Shown here piece after piece: positions 43,257 to 52,476 of a stretch of 64,000 bases of DNA. The notes under the pieces are model-generated. The model was not told the origin of the DNA. It was given only the letters and a program-made list of their open reading frames with translations, and ran no database searches. The stretch's first letter is position 1. Each line of letters begins with the position of its first letter. The position numbers were made by a program, and so were the translations under genes. This DNA is from Allomuricauda sp. CP2A. Its GTDB lineage: Bacteria > Bacteroidota > Bacteroidia > Flavobacteriales > Flavobacteriaceae. The stretch is from assembly GCF_001683915.1 (NCBI RefSeq), contig NZ_LXTT01000169.1:1-64000 (forward strand). The letters are read 5' to 3'.

Positions 43257-44771
43257 ATGAGTAATACAGTTCGGGTACGATTTGCCCCCAGCCCAACCGG
43301 GCCTTTGCATATTGGCGGTCTAAGAACCGCTCTCTTCAACTATCTGTTCGCCAAAAAGCACAATGGCGATTTTATACTTCGTATTGAGGATACCGACCAA
43401 AACCGATATGTTGAAGGGGCCGAAGAGTATATTATTGATGCCTTGAACTGGTGCGGAATCCCTTTTGATGAAGGTCCCGGAAAAGAAGGCAAGTTTGGTC
43501 CATACCGACAAAGTGAGCGCAAAAGTCTATACAAGAATTACGCCTTGGAACTCATTGAAAAGGGAATGGCCTATTATGCTTTTGATACGGCAGAACGATT
43601 GGATTTCCACCGAAAAGACCATGAAGCAAAGGGAAAAACCTTTATCTACAATTGGCATAACCGATTAAAACTTTCCAACTCGCTGTCCCTTTCCCCAGAA
43701 GAGGTGCAGGCCAAATTAGATGCTGGTGAGGATTTTGTGATTCGTTTTAAATCCCCGCAAGATGAAGAACTGTTGTTGAACGATATTATCCGGGGCGAAA
43801 TCAAAATAGACACCAACATTTTGGATGACAAGGTTTTGTTCAAAAGTGATGGTATGCCCACCTACCACCTGGCCAATATTGTGGACGACCACTTGATGGA
43901 AATTACACATGTGATCCGGGGCGAGGAATGGTTGCCTTCCTTGGCTTTGCACCAACTCCTTTACAACGCATTTGGATGGGATGCCCCACAATTTGCCCAT
44001 TTACCATTGATCATGAAACCTGTGGGGAAAGGAAAATTGAGCAAACGGGATGGTGAAAAGGGAGGTTTCCCAGTTTTTCCATTGTCGTGGAACGAATCCG
44101 AAGGATACCGGGAAGCTGGATTTTTTCCAGAAGCCGTGGTGAACTTCTTGGCCCTTTTGGGATGGAACCCCGGAACCGAACAAGAAATCTTTTCTCTGGA
44201 AGAATTGGTCAAAACCTTCAGTTTAGACCGGGTACACAAATCGGGTGCGCGTTTTGACCCAGAAAAGAACAATTGGTATAATCAACAATGGCTGCAACGT
44301 AAGAGCGATGAAGAGCTCGCAGAATTGTTTATGAAAAATCCTAGTGTCGCGTCGCGCGGAGTCGAGACTAGGAACGATAAAAAATACGTTACCAAAGTCG
44401 TTTCCCTGATCAAGGAACGCGCAAGTTTTGTTGCCGACTTTTGGGAGCTGGGCGATTACTTTTTTGAAAGTCCGACTTCCTATAACGAAAAGGCCGTAAA
44501 AAAACAATGGAAAGAAGATACGCCACAAATCATGAATGAGGTGATGTCTCTTTTGGAAAACATTGACGATTTTACTTCTTCAAACATTGAAACCATCGTT
44601 AAAGATTGGATCGGGAAAAAAGAACTTTCCTTCGGAAAAGTGATGCCTCCCTTTCGCTTGGTCATTGTAGGTGACATGAAAGGGCCTCATTTATTTGATA
44701 TTTTGGAGCTCATCGGAAAAAAGGAAAGTATTCTGCGTATTCAAAAAGCCATTTCCAGCCTTCCCAATTGA
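43257..44771 (+). CDS. gltX: Glutamyl-tRNA synthetase
   Basis: The 504-residue class I synthetase starts MSNTVRVRFAPSPTGPLHIG. It has the HIGH-type motif PLHIGGLRTALFN (about residues 16-28) and the KMSKS-type motif GKLSKRDGEKGGFP (about 258-271). It charges tRNA-Glu with glutamate. The reading frame extends upstream to 43149, but those 36 residues do not resemble the family and lie over a promoter box. It precedes the SPFH gene by 86 nt. Confidence 0.97.
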   Translation: MSNTVRVRFAPSPTGPLHIGGLRTALFNYLFAKKHNGDFILRIEDTDQNRYVEGAEEYIIDALNWCGIPFDEGPGKEGKFGPYRQSERKSLYKNYALELIEKGMAYYAFDTAERLDFHRKDHEAKGKTFIYNWHNRLKLSNSLSLSPEEVQAKLDAGEDFVIRFKSPQDEELLLNDIIRGEIKIDTNILDDKVLFKSDGMPTYHLANIVDDHLMEITHVIRGEEWLPSLALHQLLYNAFGWDAPQFAHLPLIMKPVGKGKLSKRDGEKGGFPVFPLSWNESEGYREAGFFPEAVVNFLALLGWNPGTEQEIFSLEELVKTFSLDRVHKSGARFDPEKNNWYNQQWLQRKSDEELAELFMKNPSVASRGVETRNDKKYVTKVVSLIKERASFVADFWELGDYFFESPTSYNEKAVKKQWKEDTPQIMNEVMSLLENIDDFTSSNIETIVKDWIGKKELSFGKVMPPFRLVIVGDMKGPHLFDILELIGKKESILRIQKAISSLPN

Positions 44772-44857
44772 CGAATGTGTAACAAAACTTGACGGTTGCC
44801 TACTTATATGTTGGGGAGTTTCGTAATTTCCCTTTCTAACATAAAAATCTAAAGGCC

Positions 44858-45784
44858 ATGGGCAATTATTTATTCATCCCGATTCTTTTTATAGGGCTTA
44901 TCATTCTTTTTAAGTTCTTCTTCATTGTAAAGCAACAGACCGCTGTTCTTGTGGAACGGTTTGGTAGATTTCAAAGTATACGTAACTCCGGGCTGCAGAT
45001 GAAAATTCCAATTGTGGACCGTATTGCAGGTAAACTCAGTTTAAAAATTCAACAATTGGATGTCATTGTGGAAACCAAAACCTTGGACGATGTATTTGTG
45101 AAGCTAAAAGTTTCCGTGCAATATGTGGTCATTAAAGAAAAGGTCTACGAAGCCTTTTACAAACTGGAATATCCCCATGACCAGATTACTTCCTATGTGT
45201 TTGATGTGGTCCGTGCCGAAGTTCCCAAGATGAAGCTGGATGATGTTTTTGTAAAGAAAGACGATATCGCCATTGCCGTAAAAACCGAATTGCAAGATGC
45301 CATGTTGGATTATGGCTACGACATCATCAAAACCTTGGTGACCGATATTGACCCCGATGCCCAGGTAAAAGCGGCCATGAACCGTATCAATGCATCGGAG
45401 CGTGAAAAAATTGCCGCACAGTTTGAAGGGGATGCAGCCCGAATCCTTATTGTGGAAAAGGCAAAGGCAGAAGCAGAAAGCAAGAGATTACAAGGCCAGG
45501 GTATTGCCGATCAGCGTCGTGAAATTGCCCGCGGTTTGGAAGAATCCGTTGAAGTGCTGAACAAGGTGGGCATCAACTCACAGGAAGCATCTGCTTTGAT
45601 TGTGGTGACCCAGCACTACGATACCCTCCAAGCTATTGGTGAGGAAACCAATACCAACTTGATCCTGTTGCCCAACTCACCACAAGCAGGAAGTGACATG
45701 CTGAACAATATGGTGGCTTCTTTCACGGCAAGCAATCAAATTGGAGAGGCCATGAAGCAACATAACAAAAAGAAAGAAGAATAA
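44858..45784 (+). CDS. SPFH/Band-7 domain protein (paraslipin/stomatin family)
   Basis: The 308-residue protein has an N-terminal membrane helix (about 4-24, LFIPILFIGLIILFKFFFIV). The Band-7 domain follows (about 25-190), with VLVERFGRFQSIRNSGLQMKIP and then VVETKTLDDVFVKLKVSVQYVV. A coiled coil with KAKAEAESKRLQGQGIADQRREIARG (about 200-225) completes it. It forms membrane-associated oligomers or microdomains, cytoplasm- or periplasm-facing. A short plus-strand gene cluster with gltX is seen. Downstream lies the inverted-repeat element. Confidence 0.88.
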   Translation: MGNYLFIPILFIGLIILFKFFFIVKQQTAVLVERFGRFQSIRNSGLQMKIPIVDRIAGKLSLKIQQLDVIVETKTLDDVFVKLKVSVQYVVIKEKVYEAFYKLEYPHDQITSYVFDVVRAEVPKMKLDDVFVKKDDIAIAVKTELQDAMLDYGYDIIKTLVTDIDPDAQVKAAMNRINASEREKIAAQFEGDAARILIVEKAKAEAESKRLQGQGIADQRREIARGLEESVEVLNKVGINSQEASALIVVTQHYDTLQAIGEETNTNLILLPNSPQAGSDMLNNMVASFTASNQIGEAMKQHNKKKEE

Positions 45785-46184
45785 TCAATGTCAATTCAAT
45801 TCGAGTCTGCCGACAAAAGCAGGCTCGATGTGACACTACATAGAAAGAGGTCTAAAAAATATTGAAAAACGTCATTCTGAATTTATTTCAGAATCTCACC
45901 ATAATGATAAACAAATCATTATGAGAACCTGAAACAAGTTCAGGTTGACGAAAATTGACTTTTTAGACCTCTTTCTATTCCAACAAAGTTCTATTCTTTA
46001 AAAAATTGATTTATCAACCTTGATTTTTAGAATTTTCATTTAGGTACATTCTCCTTAATGATCGAACACCTACACTTAGAATTGGATTGACAATTTTTAA
46101 ACCTTCAACAAAACGCCTTAAAACAAGCCGTTTTTAATAATCAAACCAAATGGTATGCAGGTTATAAAATAAGAAAAATCTATG
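45785..46184. other. 400-nt gene-free gap between the SPFH gene and glnS
   Basis: The gap holds the inverted-repeat element at 45840-45978. The rest (45979-46184) is AT-rich. A weak plus-strand open stretch (about 46090-46190, reading NLQQNALKQAVFNNQTKWYA) has no start codon and no family that I recognise, so I do not call a gene. Confidence 0.5.
45840..45978. repeat. 139-nt inverted-repeat element with 19-nt perfect ends
   Basis: ATAGAAAGAGGTCTAAAAA at 45840-45858 is repeated as its exact reverse complement at 45960-45978. Inside are three hairpins: ATTCTGAA/TTCAGAAT (45874-45894), ATAATGAT/ATCATTAT (45901-45922) and AACCTGAA/TTCAGGTT (45927-45947). All are framed by CGTCA/TGACG (45870-45874 and 45946-45950). 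It contains no gene. The outer pair could fold as a long stem between converging SPFH and glnS transcripts, or mark a small non-autonomous mobile element. No target-site duplication is evident. Confidence 0.7.
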
Positions 46185-47876
46185 CTAATCTTTTTGCTCC
46201 AATTTGGCCCAAGTGTCCCTCAAGGTAACCGTGCGATTGAAGATGAGGTGATCGGACGTTGCGTTTTTGTCAACATTAAAATATCCCAATCGTTGAAACT
46301 GTACTTGATCTCCGATGTTGGCATCTTTTAAGCTCGGTTCCAAATACCCTGTAACCTTTTCCAAAGAATCCGGATTAATGAAATCCATGAAATCCTTGTC
46401 CTTATGTCCATCTGGGGTGGGATCATTAAAAAGACGGTCATACAAACGAACTTCGGCGGTTATGGCATGTGGAATGGAAACCCAGTGCAAGGTGCCTTTC
46501 ACTTTCCGAAGACTTTCCTCGGTGCCTGAACCACTTTTACTTTTTGGATCATAGGTGCATTGGACTTCAGTAACATTGCCCTCTGCATCCTTGGTACAAC
46601 TTTCGGCCTTGATGATGTATCCGTTCTTCAAGCGAACTTCACCGCCCAATTTTAACCGAAAGAATTTGCGGTTCGCCTCTTCCCTAAAATCCTCCTGCTC
46701 AATATAGAGCTCTCTGGAAAATGGTACTTTACGATTGCCAGCTGCTTCGTCCTCTGGATTATTTTCAGCTTCCAACCATTCTTCCTTGCCCTCCTCGTAA
46801 TTGGTGATGACCAACTTTAACGGATTCAGAACCGCCATGACCCGTGGGGCAATTTTGTTCAGATGCTCCCGCACATGGAACTCCAATAAAGAAACATCAA
46901 CCACATTTTCCCGTTTGGCAATTCCAATGGTATCGGCAAAATTCTTGATGGATTCCGGGGTATACCCTCTTCTTCGCAAGCCTGAAATGGTGGGCATACG
47001 GGGATCATCCCAGCCTTCTACCACCTTGTTTTGCACCAATTGAAGCAATTTTCGCTTGCTCACTACGGTATGACTCAGGTTTCTTCGGGCAAACTCGCGC
47101 TGCTTTGGACGCAACTTGTCTTTTGATACCAGTTGGTCCAAAAACCAATCATATAACTCTCTATGTGGTAAAAACTCCAATGTACACAGGGAATGGGAGA
47201 CTTGTTCTATATAATCACTTTCGCCATGCGTCCAATCGTACATGGGATAAATACACCAATCGGTATTTGTGCGATGGTGCGCTTTGTGCAGGATTCTGTA
47301 CATAACGGGGTCACGCATCAACATATTGGGAGAAGCCATATTGATCTTCGCCCGAAGCACATGGGCCCCTTCCTTGAATTCGCCATTTTTCATCCCTTCA
47401 AACAATCGTAAATTCTCCTCAACCGAGCGATTTCTATGGGGGCTTTCTGTACCAGGTTCAGTTGGGGTGCCTTTTTGATTCGCGATTTGCTCTGAAGTTT
47501 GGCTATCTACATACGCCTTCCCTTGTTGGATCAACTCAACGGCCCAATCATACAACTGCTGAAAGTAATCCGATGCATAACACTCCCTATCCCACTCATA
47601 ACCAAGCCAAGACACATCCTCTTTGATGGCTTCTACATACTCTTTCTCTTCTTTTGCGGGATTTGTATCATCAAAACGAAGGTTTACCGGTGCATTATAC
47701 CGCAATCCCAACCCAAAGTTCAAACAAATAGAGCTTGCATGACCAATGTGAAGATATCCATTGGGTTCGGGTGGAAACCGAAAACGCAGCTCATCCCTTT
47801 TGTATCCACTTCGCAGGTCATCCTCGATGATGTGTTCTATAAAGTTCAATGATTTAGCTTCTTCCGCCATATCCAA
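46185..47876 (-). CDS. glnS: Glutaminyl-tRNA synthetase
   Basis: The 563-residue class I synthetase has the HIGH-type motif PEPNGYLHIGHASSICLN (about residues 35-52), YPMYDWTHGESDYIEQVSHS, and the KMSKS-equivalent TVVSKRKLLQLV. The C-terminal anticodon-binding beta-barrel is included. It charges tRNA-Gln directly, as in several flavobacteria that also have gltX. Met codons at residue 1 and residue 3 (47870) are both possible starts; a promoter box ends at 47888. Confidence 0.97.
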   Translation of the reverse strand: MDMAEEAKSLNFIEHIIEDDLRSGYKRDELRFRFPPEPNGYLHIGHASSICLNFGLGLRYNAPVNLRFDDTNPAKEEKEYVEAIKEDVSWLGYEWDRECYASDYFQQLYDWAVELIQQGKAYVDSQTSEQIANQKGTPTEPGTESPHRNRSVEENLRLFEGMKNGEFKEGAHVLRAKINMASPNMLMRDPVMYRILHKAHHRTNTDWCIYPMYDWTHGESDYIEQVSHSLCTLEFLPHRELYDWFLDQLVSKDKLRPKQREFARRNLSHTVVSKRKLLQLVQNKVVEGWDDPRMPTISGLRRRGYTPESIKNFADTIGIAKRENVVDVSLLEFHVREHLNKIAPRVMAVLNPLKLVITNYEEGKEEWLEAENNPEDEAAGNRKVPFSRELYIEQEDFREEANRKFFRLKLGGEVRLKNGYIIKAESCTKDAEGNVTEVQCTYDPKSKSGSGTEESLRKVKGTLHWVSIPHAITAEVRLYDRLFNDPTPDGHKDKDFMDFINPDSLEKVTGYLEPSLKDANIGDQVQFQRLGYFNVDKNATSDHLIFNRTVTLRDTWAKLEQKD

Positions 47877-47887
47877 AATTTGAAGCG

Positions 47888-47895
47888 CAAATGTA
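47888..47895 (-). promoter_or_regulatory. glnS: Putative glnS -7 promoter box (TACATTTG)
   Basis: Perfect TAnnTTTG match on the minus strand, 11-17 nt before the possible glnS starts. Confidence 0.45.
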
Positions 47896-48066
47896 GTAAA
47901 AACCAGTGTTCATAGCTATTATTCGCCACTTGGTGTATACAAAGAAAGCCATTTCACAACACTTTTGGTGCCACCTACAACAATATCTTTCCTTTCGACG
48001 AAATAAAAATCATATTTGTTATTGGAATGCTATATGAAAAAGTGGCGCAAGAACAGCGCTACAACG

Positions 48067-48131
48067 AACTAACGAAATTAAGGGGCACAAACTAACGGGC
48101 AAACATTGCCCACAACCTCTTAAAACTAACG
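48067..48131 (+). repeat. Three AACTAACG direct repeats before the adhesin operon
   Basis: AACTAACG occurs at 48067-48074, 48090-48097 and 48124-48131; the last ends 3 nt before the first start codon (48135) of the adhesin operon. A small hairpin GGGCAA-ACA-TTGCCC overlaps the second copy end (48097-48111). Could bind a regulator or form leader RNA structure; no known site matches. Confidence 0.4.
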
Positions 48132-48134
48132 CTG

Positions 48135-50396
48135 ATGAAAAAAAGTAGTTCAACGTATGGCATTCTAGTTCTTGCTATAGCAATGCTGCTAATGGGCACC
48201 TCTTCCTTGGTGGCCCAAGTGCTCAACAAACCTACAGCCGCGGACAACCCCAACTTAGCCGGTAATTCGGCCTGGACCGCAGCATGTGCCTCAGGTAGTT
48301 TCAACGAATACTTTGTGAACTTTACGTGGAGTCCTCCCTTGGTAGACTCCAACAACGAGTTCATCCTAGAGCTCTCTGATTCCTATGGAAACTTTGGTTC
48401 TCCAAGGGAATTGGCCCGAGTAGCGGACAAAAACACCGTTTTTGACTTTGAGTTTGAATTTGCCCTTCCCGATGATATCCGGGGCGAAGGCTACAAGTTC
48501 AGGGTTAGAAGCACAAGTCCGGCCAAAACAAGTCCGGCTTCTGATGCGTATTCCATGTTCTATATTGACTACAATCTGCCCTTGCTTATCAGTGAAAATG
48601 GCAGCGGGAGCATCCCTGCGGGAGGTGTAATCCAAATTTGCGATGGTGGCTCGGTCACCCTGAAGCCCCACAATATTCCCAATGCGGACACATATCTGTA
48701 CAACTGGTATAGAAGTGGAACCCTATTGGCGCAAAAAACAGAAAGCATAACCGTTTCAACCCCAGGGATGTATTATGTGGAATTGGACTACGGTTCGGTT
48801 TGTTCCGGTTCTGCCAATACCCTCTCCAATACCATTGAAATCAATAATGGTAGCAGCATGGGCATTGCCATCAATGGTGATAGCGACATTGAACTATGTC
48901 CTGGCGCACCCCATACGCTTGAGGCCAACATCAGCGGTATGGGCCTTACCTATACATGGTATAAAGACGGAAACATAATTAGTGGGCCGACTTTGGAGGC
49001 ATCCACCCTAGCCATAAATACTAGTGTAGATGGCTTTGAAGGCGATTACGAAGTGCAAATAGGAGGTGCTTCAGCCTGTACAGAACGTTCATCAGCGGTC
49101 GTTCTTAGAAGTGCTGGTTCCTTTGAAGTATCCAGACAGAACGAGGAAAACATTGTTCTGTTACCGTCCCAGACCAAAACACTATCCGTTAGTACAACGG
49201 CAAGTTCACCAACCTATCAGTGGTATAAAGATGGTACCCCCATTACAAATGCTACAAGTAGCTCATTGGTTATTAATGAAGTGGGTGAATATTATGCTGA
49301 AGTGACCGAAAATGGCGGTAGCTGTTCTTCTGGACCTAAAAATTCTGAAATAACAACCATAGTTTCCCCTGATTCTTTTGAATTGGAGATAGAGTTCATT
49401 GGAGCTTACTCCGATTGCGAAAACACCGATGCCACCATAAGCCTTGCTGCTGTCAATGCGGTTAGCGACAATGGTGCCAAGACCGATGTTACTTCCGAAT
49501 TGGAATCAGCATTTGCCTATCAATGGAAACTTGATGGCGCCAGCATTAGTGGTGAAACATCCAAGACCATCACGGTATCCAACCATGAAAAAAATGGCGC
49601 TTACAAATTAGACGGAACCTTGGATGGGTTCAATGCTACTTCCAATACGTTAAATGTAACATTATCCGCAAATCAAAGCTTGAACATCAGTGCCAACGGA
49701 ACGGTGCTTTGTGAAGGTGGCGAAGCCATAACCTTGACCAGCTCCCAAGATTTGTCCGATCAAACCTTTGAATGGAAAAAGGATGGTCAGGTCGTGGATA
49801 CTTCATCTGAAAGCTACACCGTAAATGAAGTTGGTGCTTATCAACTAATTATACGAACCAATGATTGCCCCATTGTCTCCAATGAGGTAACCATACGGGC
49901 ATTCGATGACTCCTTACTTGCATTGGACAAGCCCAAAGACCTTGTCATTATTGAAGGTGAAACGGAAACCATCACGGCCAGTGGTGCTGATTCCTACGAA
50001 TGGTTTGATGCCAACAACAACCTTATTGGCACACAAGACTCCTATGGCTTCCAACAGGAGGGCGAGTATTTGTTAGTGGCCAACTTTGGCAATTGTACGG
50101 TGAGTAAGCTTATTACGGTCACTTTCCGTGATATGTTTGCGATTCCCAATGTGATCACCGCCAATGGAGATGGCATAAACGACCTATGGGTATTGCCCAA
50201 CACCTATTCCAGAGACCAGAATGTACTTGTGACCATCTTTAATGAAAGAGGAGAGCAAATATTTAGTCAAACAGCTTACGAAAACAACTGGCCACAATCA
50301 ACAATGGCGTTCAATAAACCCAGTATGATTTTCTATTACAAGATCACACGGGGAGGTAACAGCCTGAAACAAGGCACCATAACTGTTATTAAATAG
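48135..50396 (+). CDS. T9SS type B sorting-domain protein with Ig-like repeats
   Basis: The 753-residue protein has a signal peptide (MKKSSSTYGILVLAIAMLLM, cleaved near VAQ). At least five Ig-like modules carry the core W pattern (YNWYRSG, YTWYKDGN, YQWYKDGT, YQWKLDGA, FEWKKDGQ). The C-terminal 85 residues (FAIPNVITANGDGINDLWVL through GTITVIK) are the gliding-motility-associated CHU_C domain, which directs secretion by the type IX system. The product is probably a surface or secreted adhesin-like protein. It is first in an operon with a PorP/SprF-type protein, which is the usual partner for type B CTDs. Confidence 0.88.
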   Translation: MKKSSSTYGILVLAIAMLLMGTSSLVAQVLNKPTAADNPNLAGNSAWTAACASGSFNEYFVNFTWSPPLVDSNNEFILELSDSYGNFGSPRELARVADKNTVFDFEFEFALPDDIRGEGYKFRVRSTSPAKTSPASDAYSMFYIDYNLPLLISENGSGSIPAGGVIQICDGGSVTLKPHNIPNADTYLYNWYRSGTLLAQKTESITVSTPGMYYVELDYGSVCSGSANTLSNTIEINNGSSMGIAINGDSDIELCPGAPHTLEANISGMGLTYTWYKDGNIISGPTLEASTLAINTSVDGFEGDYEVQIGGASACTERSSAVVLRSAGSFEVSRQNEENIVLLPSQTKTLSVSTTASSPTYQWYKDGTPITNATSSSLVINEVGEYYAEVTENGGSCSSGPKNSEITTIVSPDSFELEIEFIGAYSDCENTDATISLAAVNAVSDNGAKTDVTSELESAFAYQWKLDGASISGETSKTITVSNHEKNGAYKLDGTLDGFNATSNTLNVTLSANQSLNISANGTVLCEGGEAITLTSSQDLSDQTFEWKKDGQVVDTSSESYTVNEVGAYQLIIRTNDCPIVSNEVTIRAFDDSLLALDKPKDLVIIEGETETITASGADSYEWFDANNNLIGTQDSYGFQQEGEYLLVANFGNCTVSKLITVTFRDMFAIPNVITANGDGINDLWVLPNTYSRDQNVLVTIFNERGEQIFSQTAYENNWPQSTMAFNKPSMIFYYKITRGGNSLKQGTITVIK

Positions 50397-50398
50397 CG

Positions 50399-52474
50399 AT
50401 GCACACCAAAAAACCGATACTATTACTTACATCCTTCTTGCTACTTTTTTTCTCCGCGATGGTTCACGGACAGGAAGAGGATCCCTTTGTACCCTATAAC
50501 ATTCCTTCACAGAACTTGTTGAAGTTCAATAGATTTTTATTGAACCCAACCTTTTCAACGGTTCGTGAGGATAAGTCCTATATCAATTTGTTCCATAGAA
50601 ACCAATCGGTTTCTTTTGATGACAACAATCAGGTATATTTCTTGAGTTATAGTGGTAGGGTAAGTGATAGAAGTGGTGTTGGTTTAAGTTTGTTTACCAA
50701 CAGAGAAGGGCTTTTCAACAACTTTGGTGTACATGCTAACTATGCCTATGGCGTGCGCTTGGGCGAAAAAAGTGCTTTTACCTTCGGAGCCAATTTCTCC
50801 TATTACCAGAGTGCCTTCAACCAAAACAGGGCCAATGCCGTTGAGGACGATCCTTTCTTGAACACCTTGGAAAGCAGTTCCTTGGTCAGCTTTCAACCTG
50901 GATTCAACTTATCATTTGGGAATTTTGACATCGGTGGTTTCGCTGAAAACCTATTTGATTATAATCTAAAAACCAGCGAATCGGTAACTGATTTTGCTGA
51001 TAAAACCTATTCTGGACACCTACAATATACCCATCAGTTTGAAAGTGGGGCGGGCATTATGGAGCAGGCTCGATTAATGCCCCTGGCTCGTGTTAGAAAA
51101 GTAGGTGATGAGAATCTGGTCTTGGGTGGAAACCTCATTTTGGATTTGCCCAAACTGGGCTGGTTACAAGCAGGGTATGATGACTTCTACGGAGCATCAG
51201 CTGGTTTAGGGTTCAATTTGAACAAAAACCTTTCCTTAGGATATACCGTTGAAAAAGGATTGACCAACAATTTTGAAAACTTTGGCGTAAGCCATGAAAT
51301 CTCATTGGCCTATTCCTTTACCCCCAACCTTACCGAAGACCGTGTAATGCTTGAAAATGAAGGGGAAGAACTCGTGGAAAATGAAAACGTTCCACAGGAT
51401 AGCCTCAACATCACAGAAAAAGACCTAGAGATTGCACAGCTCCAAGAAAAATTGGCCGAAAACGATGCCATTTTGGATGAGCTTCTTATGCGCCAGGATT
51501 CCATTGAAACCACGCGCAGACAAGATTTGGAACGAAGGTTCGAAACCGTTATGAAGATGGTCCGCCGAGAAACCCGTGGAGAAAATCCACAATTGGAAGA
51601 AAAGGCCAAAGAAATCTATTTCGCCAATATGGACAGTGCGGATTTGGTCACTACACAGAAAAGACAACCGTTGTCCAATCACGGCCTTTCCAATACCACT
51701 GCGGCCAAAAAGGTCATTCGCTTGAATGACGATGGTGCCAAGAGCAGAATGGCCAGCACTTCGGGTGTTAAAAAGGACAAAACAGTACGGGCAAAAAGGG
51801 CTTCAAAAACCCATTTTAAATCGCATAACATTCCAAATGTTACAAGCGGTCACTATTTAATTGCCAACGTTTTCAGGAATGAAGACAATGCAACGGCCTT
51901 TGTGGAAAAATTGCAATCAGAAGGTATTGATGCCGGGTACTTCATCAACCCAAAAAATGGCCTCAATTATGTGTATTTGAATGGCTACAAGGAGAAAAAA
52001 GAGGCCTTGAATGCCTATCATTCCAACCTAAACGGAGCCTATCAAGGTGATGCTTGGGTAATGAACGTCAATGATGGAAACCAAGGTTTTGGTGGTTTTA
52101 CCAATACCAACACGGCCAACACAAACAGCTCAAAGTACGATGATAATGTACTCCGTAAAAATGTGACAAAAAACAAATCCGGAAGACCCAAAGTCACCTA
52201 CAGTAACTACAAAATTGGTGGTATTGGCTCTGGCTATTATATCATTGCCAATGTTTTTGAAAGCTCATCAAGCGCCAACCGCTTTGTAAAAGAACTAAAT
52301 GCCAAGGGGCTGAATGCCAGTTACTTCATCAACCCTGAAGATAATCATAGGTACGTGTACTTGAAAAGGCACGAAACCTGGAGCAATGCCCTAACCTCAT
52401 ACTACTCCAAACTAAATGCCTCGTATGATGACGAAATGTGGATCATGCGAATAAAACCAAACACCAACAGCTAA
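50399..52474 (+). CDS. PorP/SprF-family T9SS membrane protein fused to two SPOR domains
   Basis: The 691-residue protein has a signal peptide (MHTKKPILLLTSFLLLFFSA). Residues about 35-310 form a PorP/SprF outer-membrane barrel (LLKFNRFLLNPTFSTVRED, then GVGLSLFTNREGLFNNFGV). A coiled coil follows (about 335-405, LQEKLAENDAILDELLMRQ) and a basic linker. Two SPOR-like domains are at about 480-560 and 610-690; they match each other strongly (GHYLIANVFRNEDNATAF and GYYIIANVFESSSSANRF, then AGYFINP/ASYFINP). SPOR domains bind denuded peptidoglycan. Two-nt gaps on both sides suggest one transcript with the adhesin genes. This fusion would link a secretion/attachment barrel to the cell wall. Confidence 0.85.
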   Translation: MHTKKPILLLTSFLLLFFSAMVHGQEEDPFVPYNIPSQNLLKFNRFLLNPTFSTVREDKSYINLFHRNQSVSFDDNNQVYFLSYSGRVSDRSGVGLSLFTNREGLFNNFGVHANYAYGVRLGEKSAFTFGANFSYYQSAFNQNRANAVEDDPFLNTLESSSLVSFQPGFNLSFGNFDIGGFAENLFDYNLKTSESVTDFADKTYSGHLQYTHQFESGAGIMEQARLMPLARVRKVGDENLVLGGNLILDLPKLGWLQAGYDDFYGASAGLGFNLNKNLSLGYTVEKGLTNNFENFGVSHEISLAYSFTPNLTEDRVMLENEGEELVENENVPQDSLNITEKDLEIAQLQEKLAENDAILDELLMRQDSIETTRRQDLERRFETVMKMVRRETRGENPQLEEKAKEIYFANMDSADLVTTQKRQPLSNHGLSNTTAAKKVIRLNDDGAKSRMASTSGVKKDKTVRAKRASKTHFKSHNIPNVTSGHYLIANVFRNEDNATAFVEKLQSEGIDAGYFINPKNGLNYVYLNGYKEKKEALNAYHSNLNGAYQGDAWVMNVNDGNQGFGGFTNTNTANTNSSKYDDNVLRKNVTKNKSGRPKVTYSNYKIGGIGSGYYIIANVFESSSSANRFVKELNAKGLNASYFINPEDNHRYVYLKRHETWSNALTSYYSKLNASYDDEMWIMRIKPNTNS

Positions 52475-52476
52475 CC

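Noticed and set aside
46090-46190. Plus-strand stretch reading LNLQQNALKQAVFNNQTKWYA between the SPFH gene and glnS
   Set aside because: No start codon after the stop at about 46087, it runs into the 3' end of glnS, and no family is recognised. It may be a gene remnant, but the evidence is too thin.
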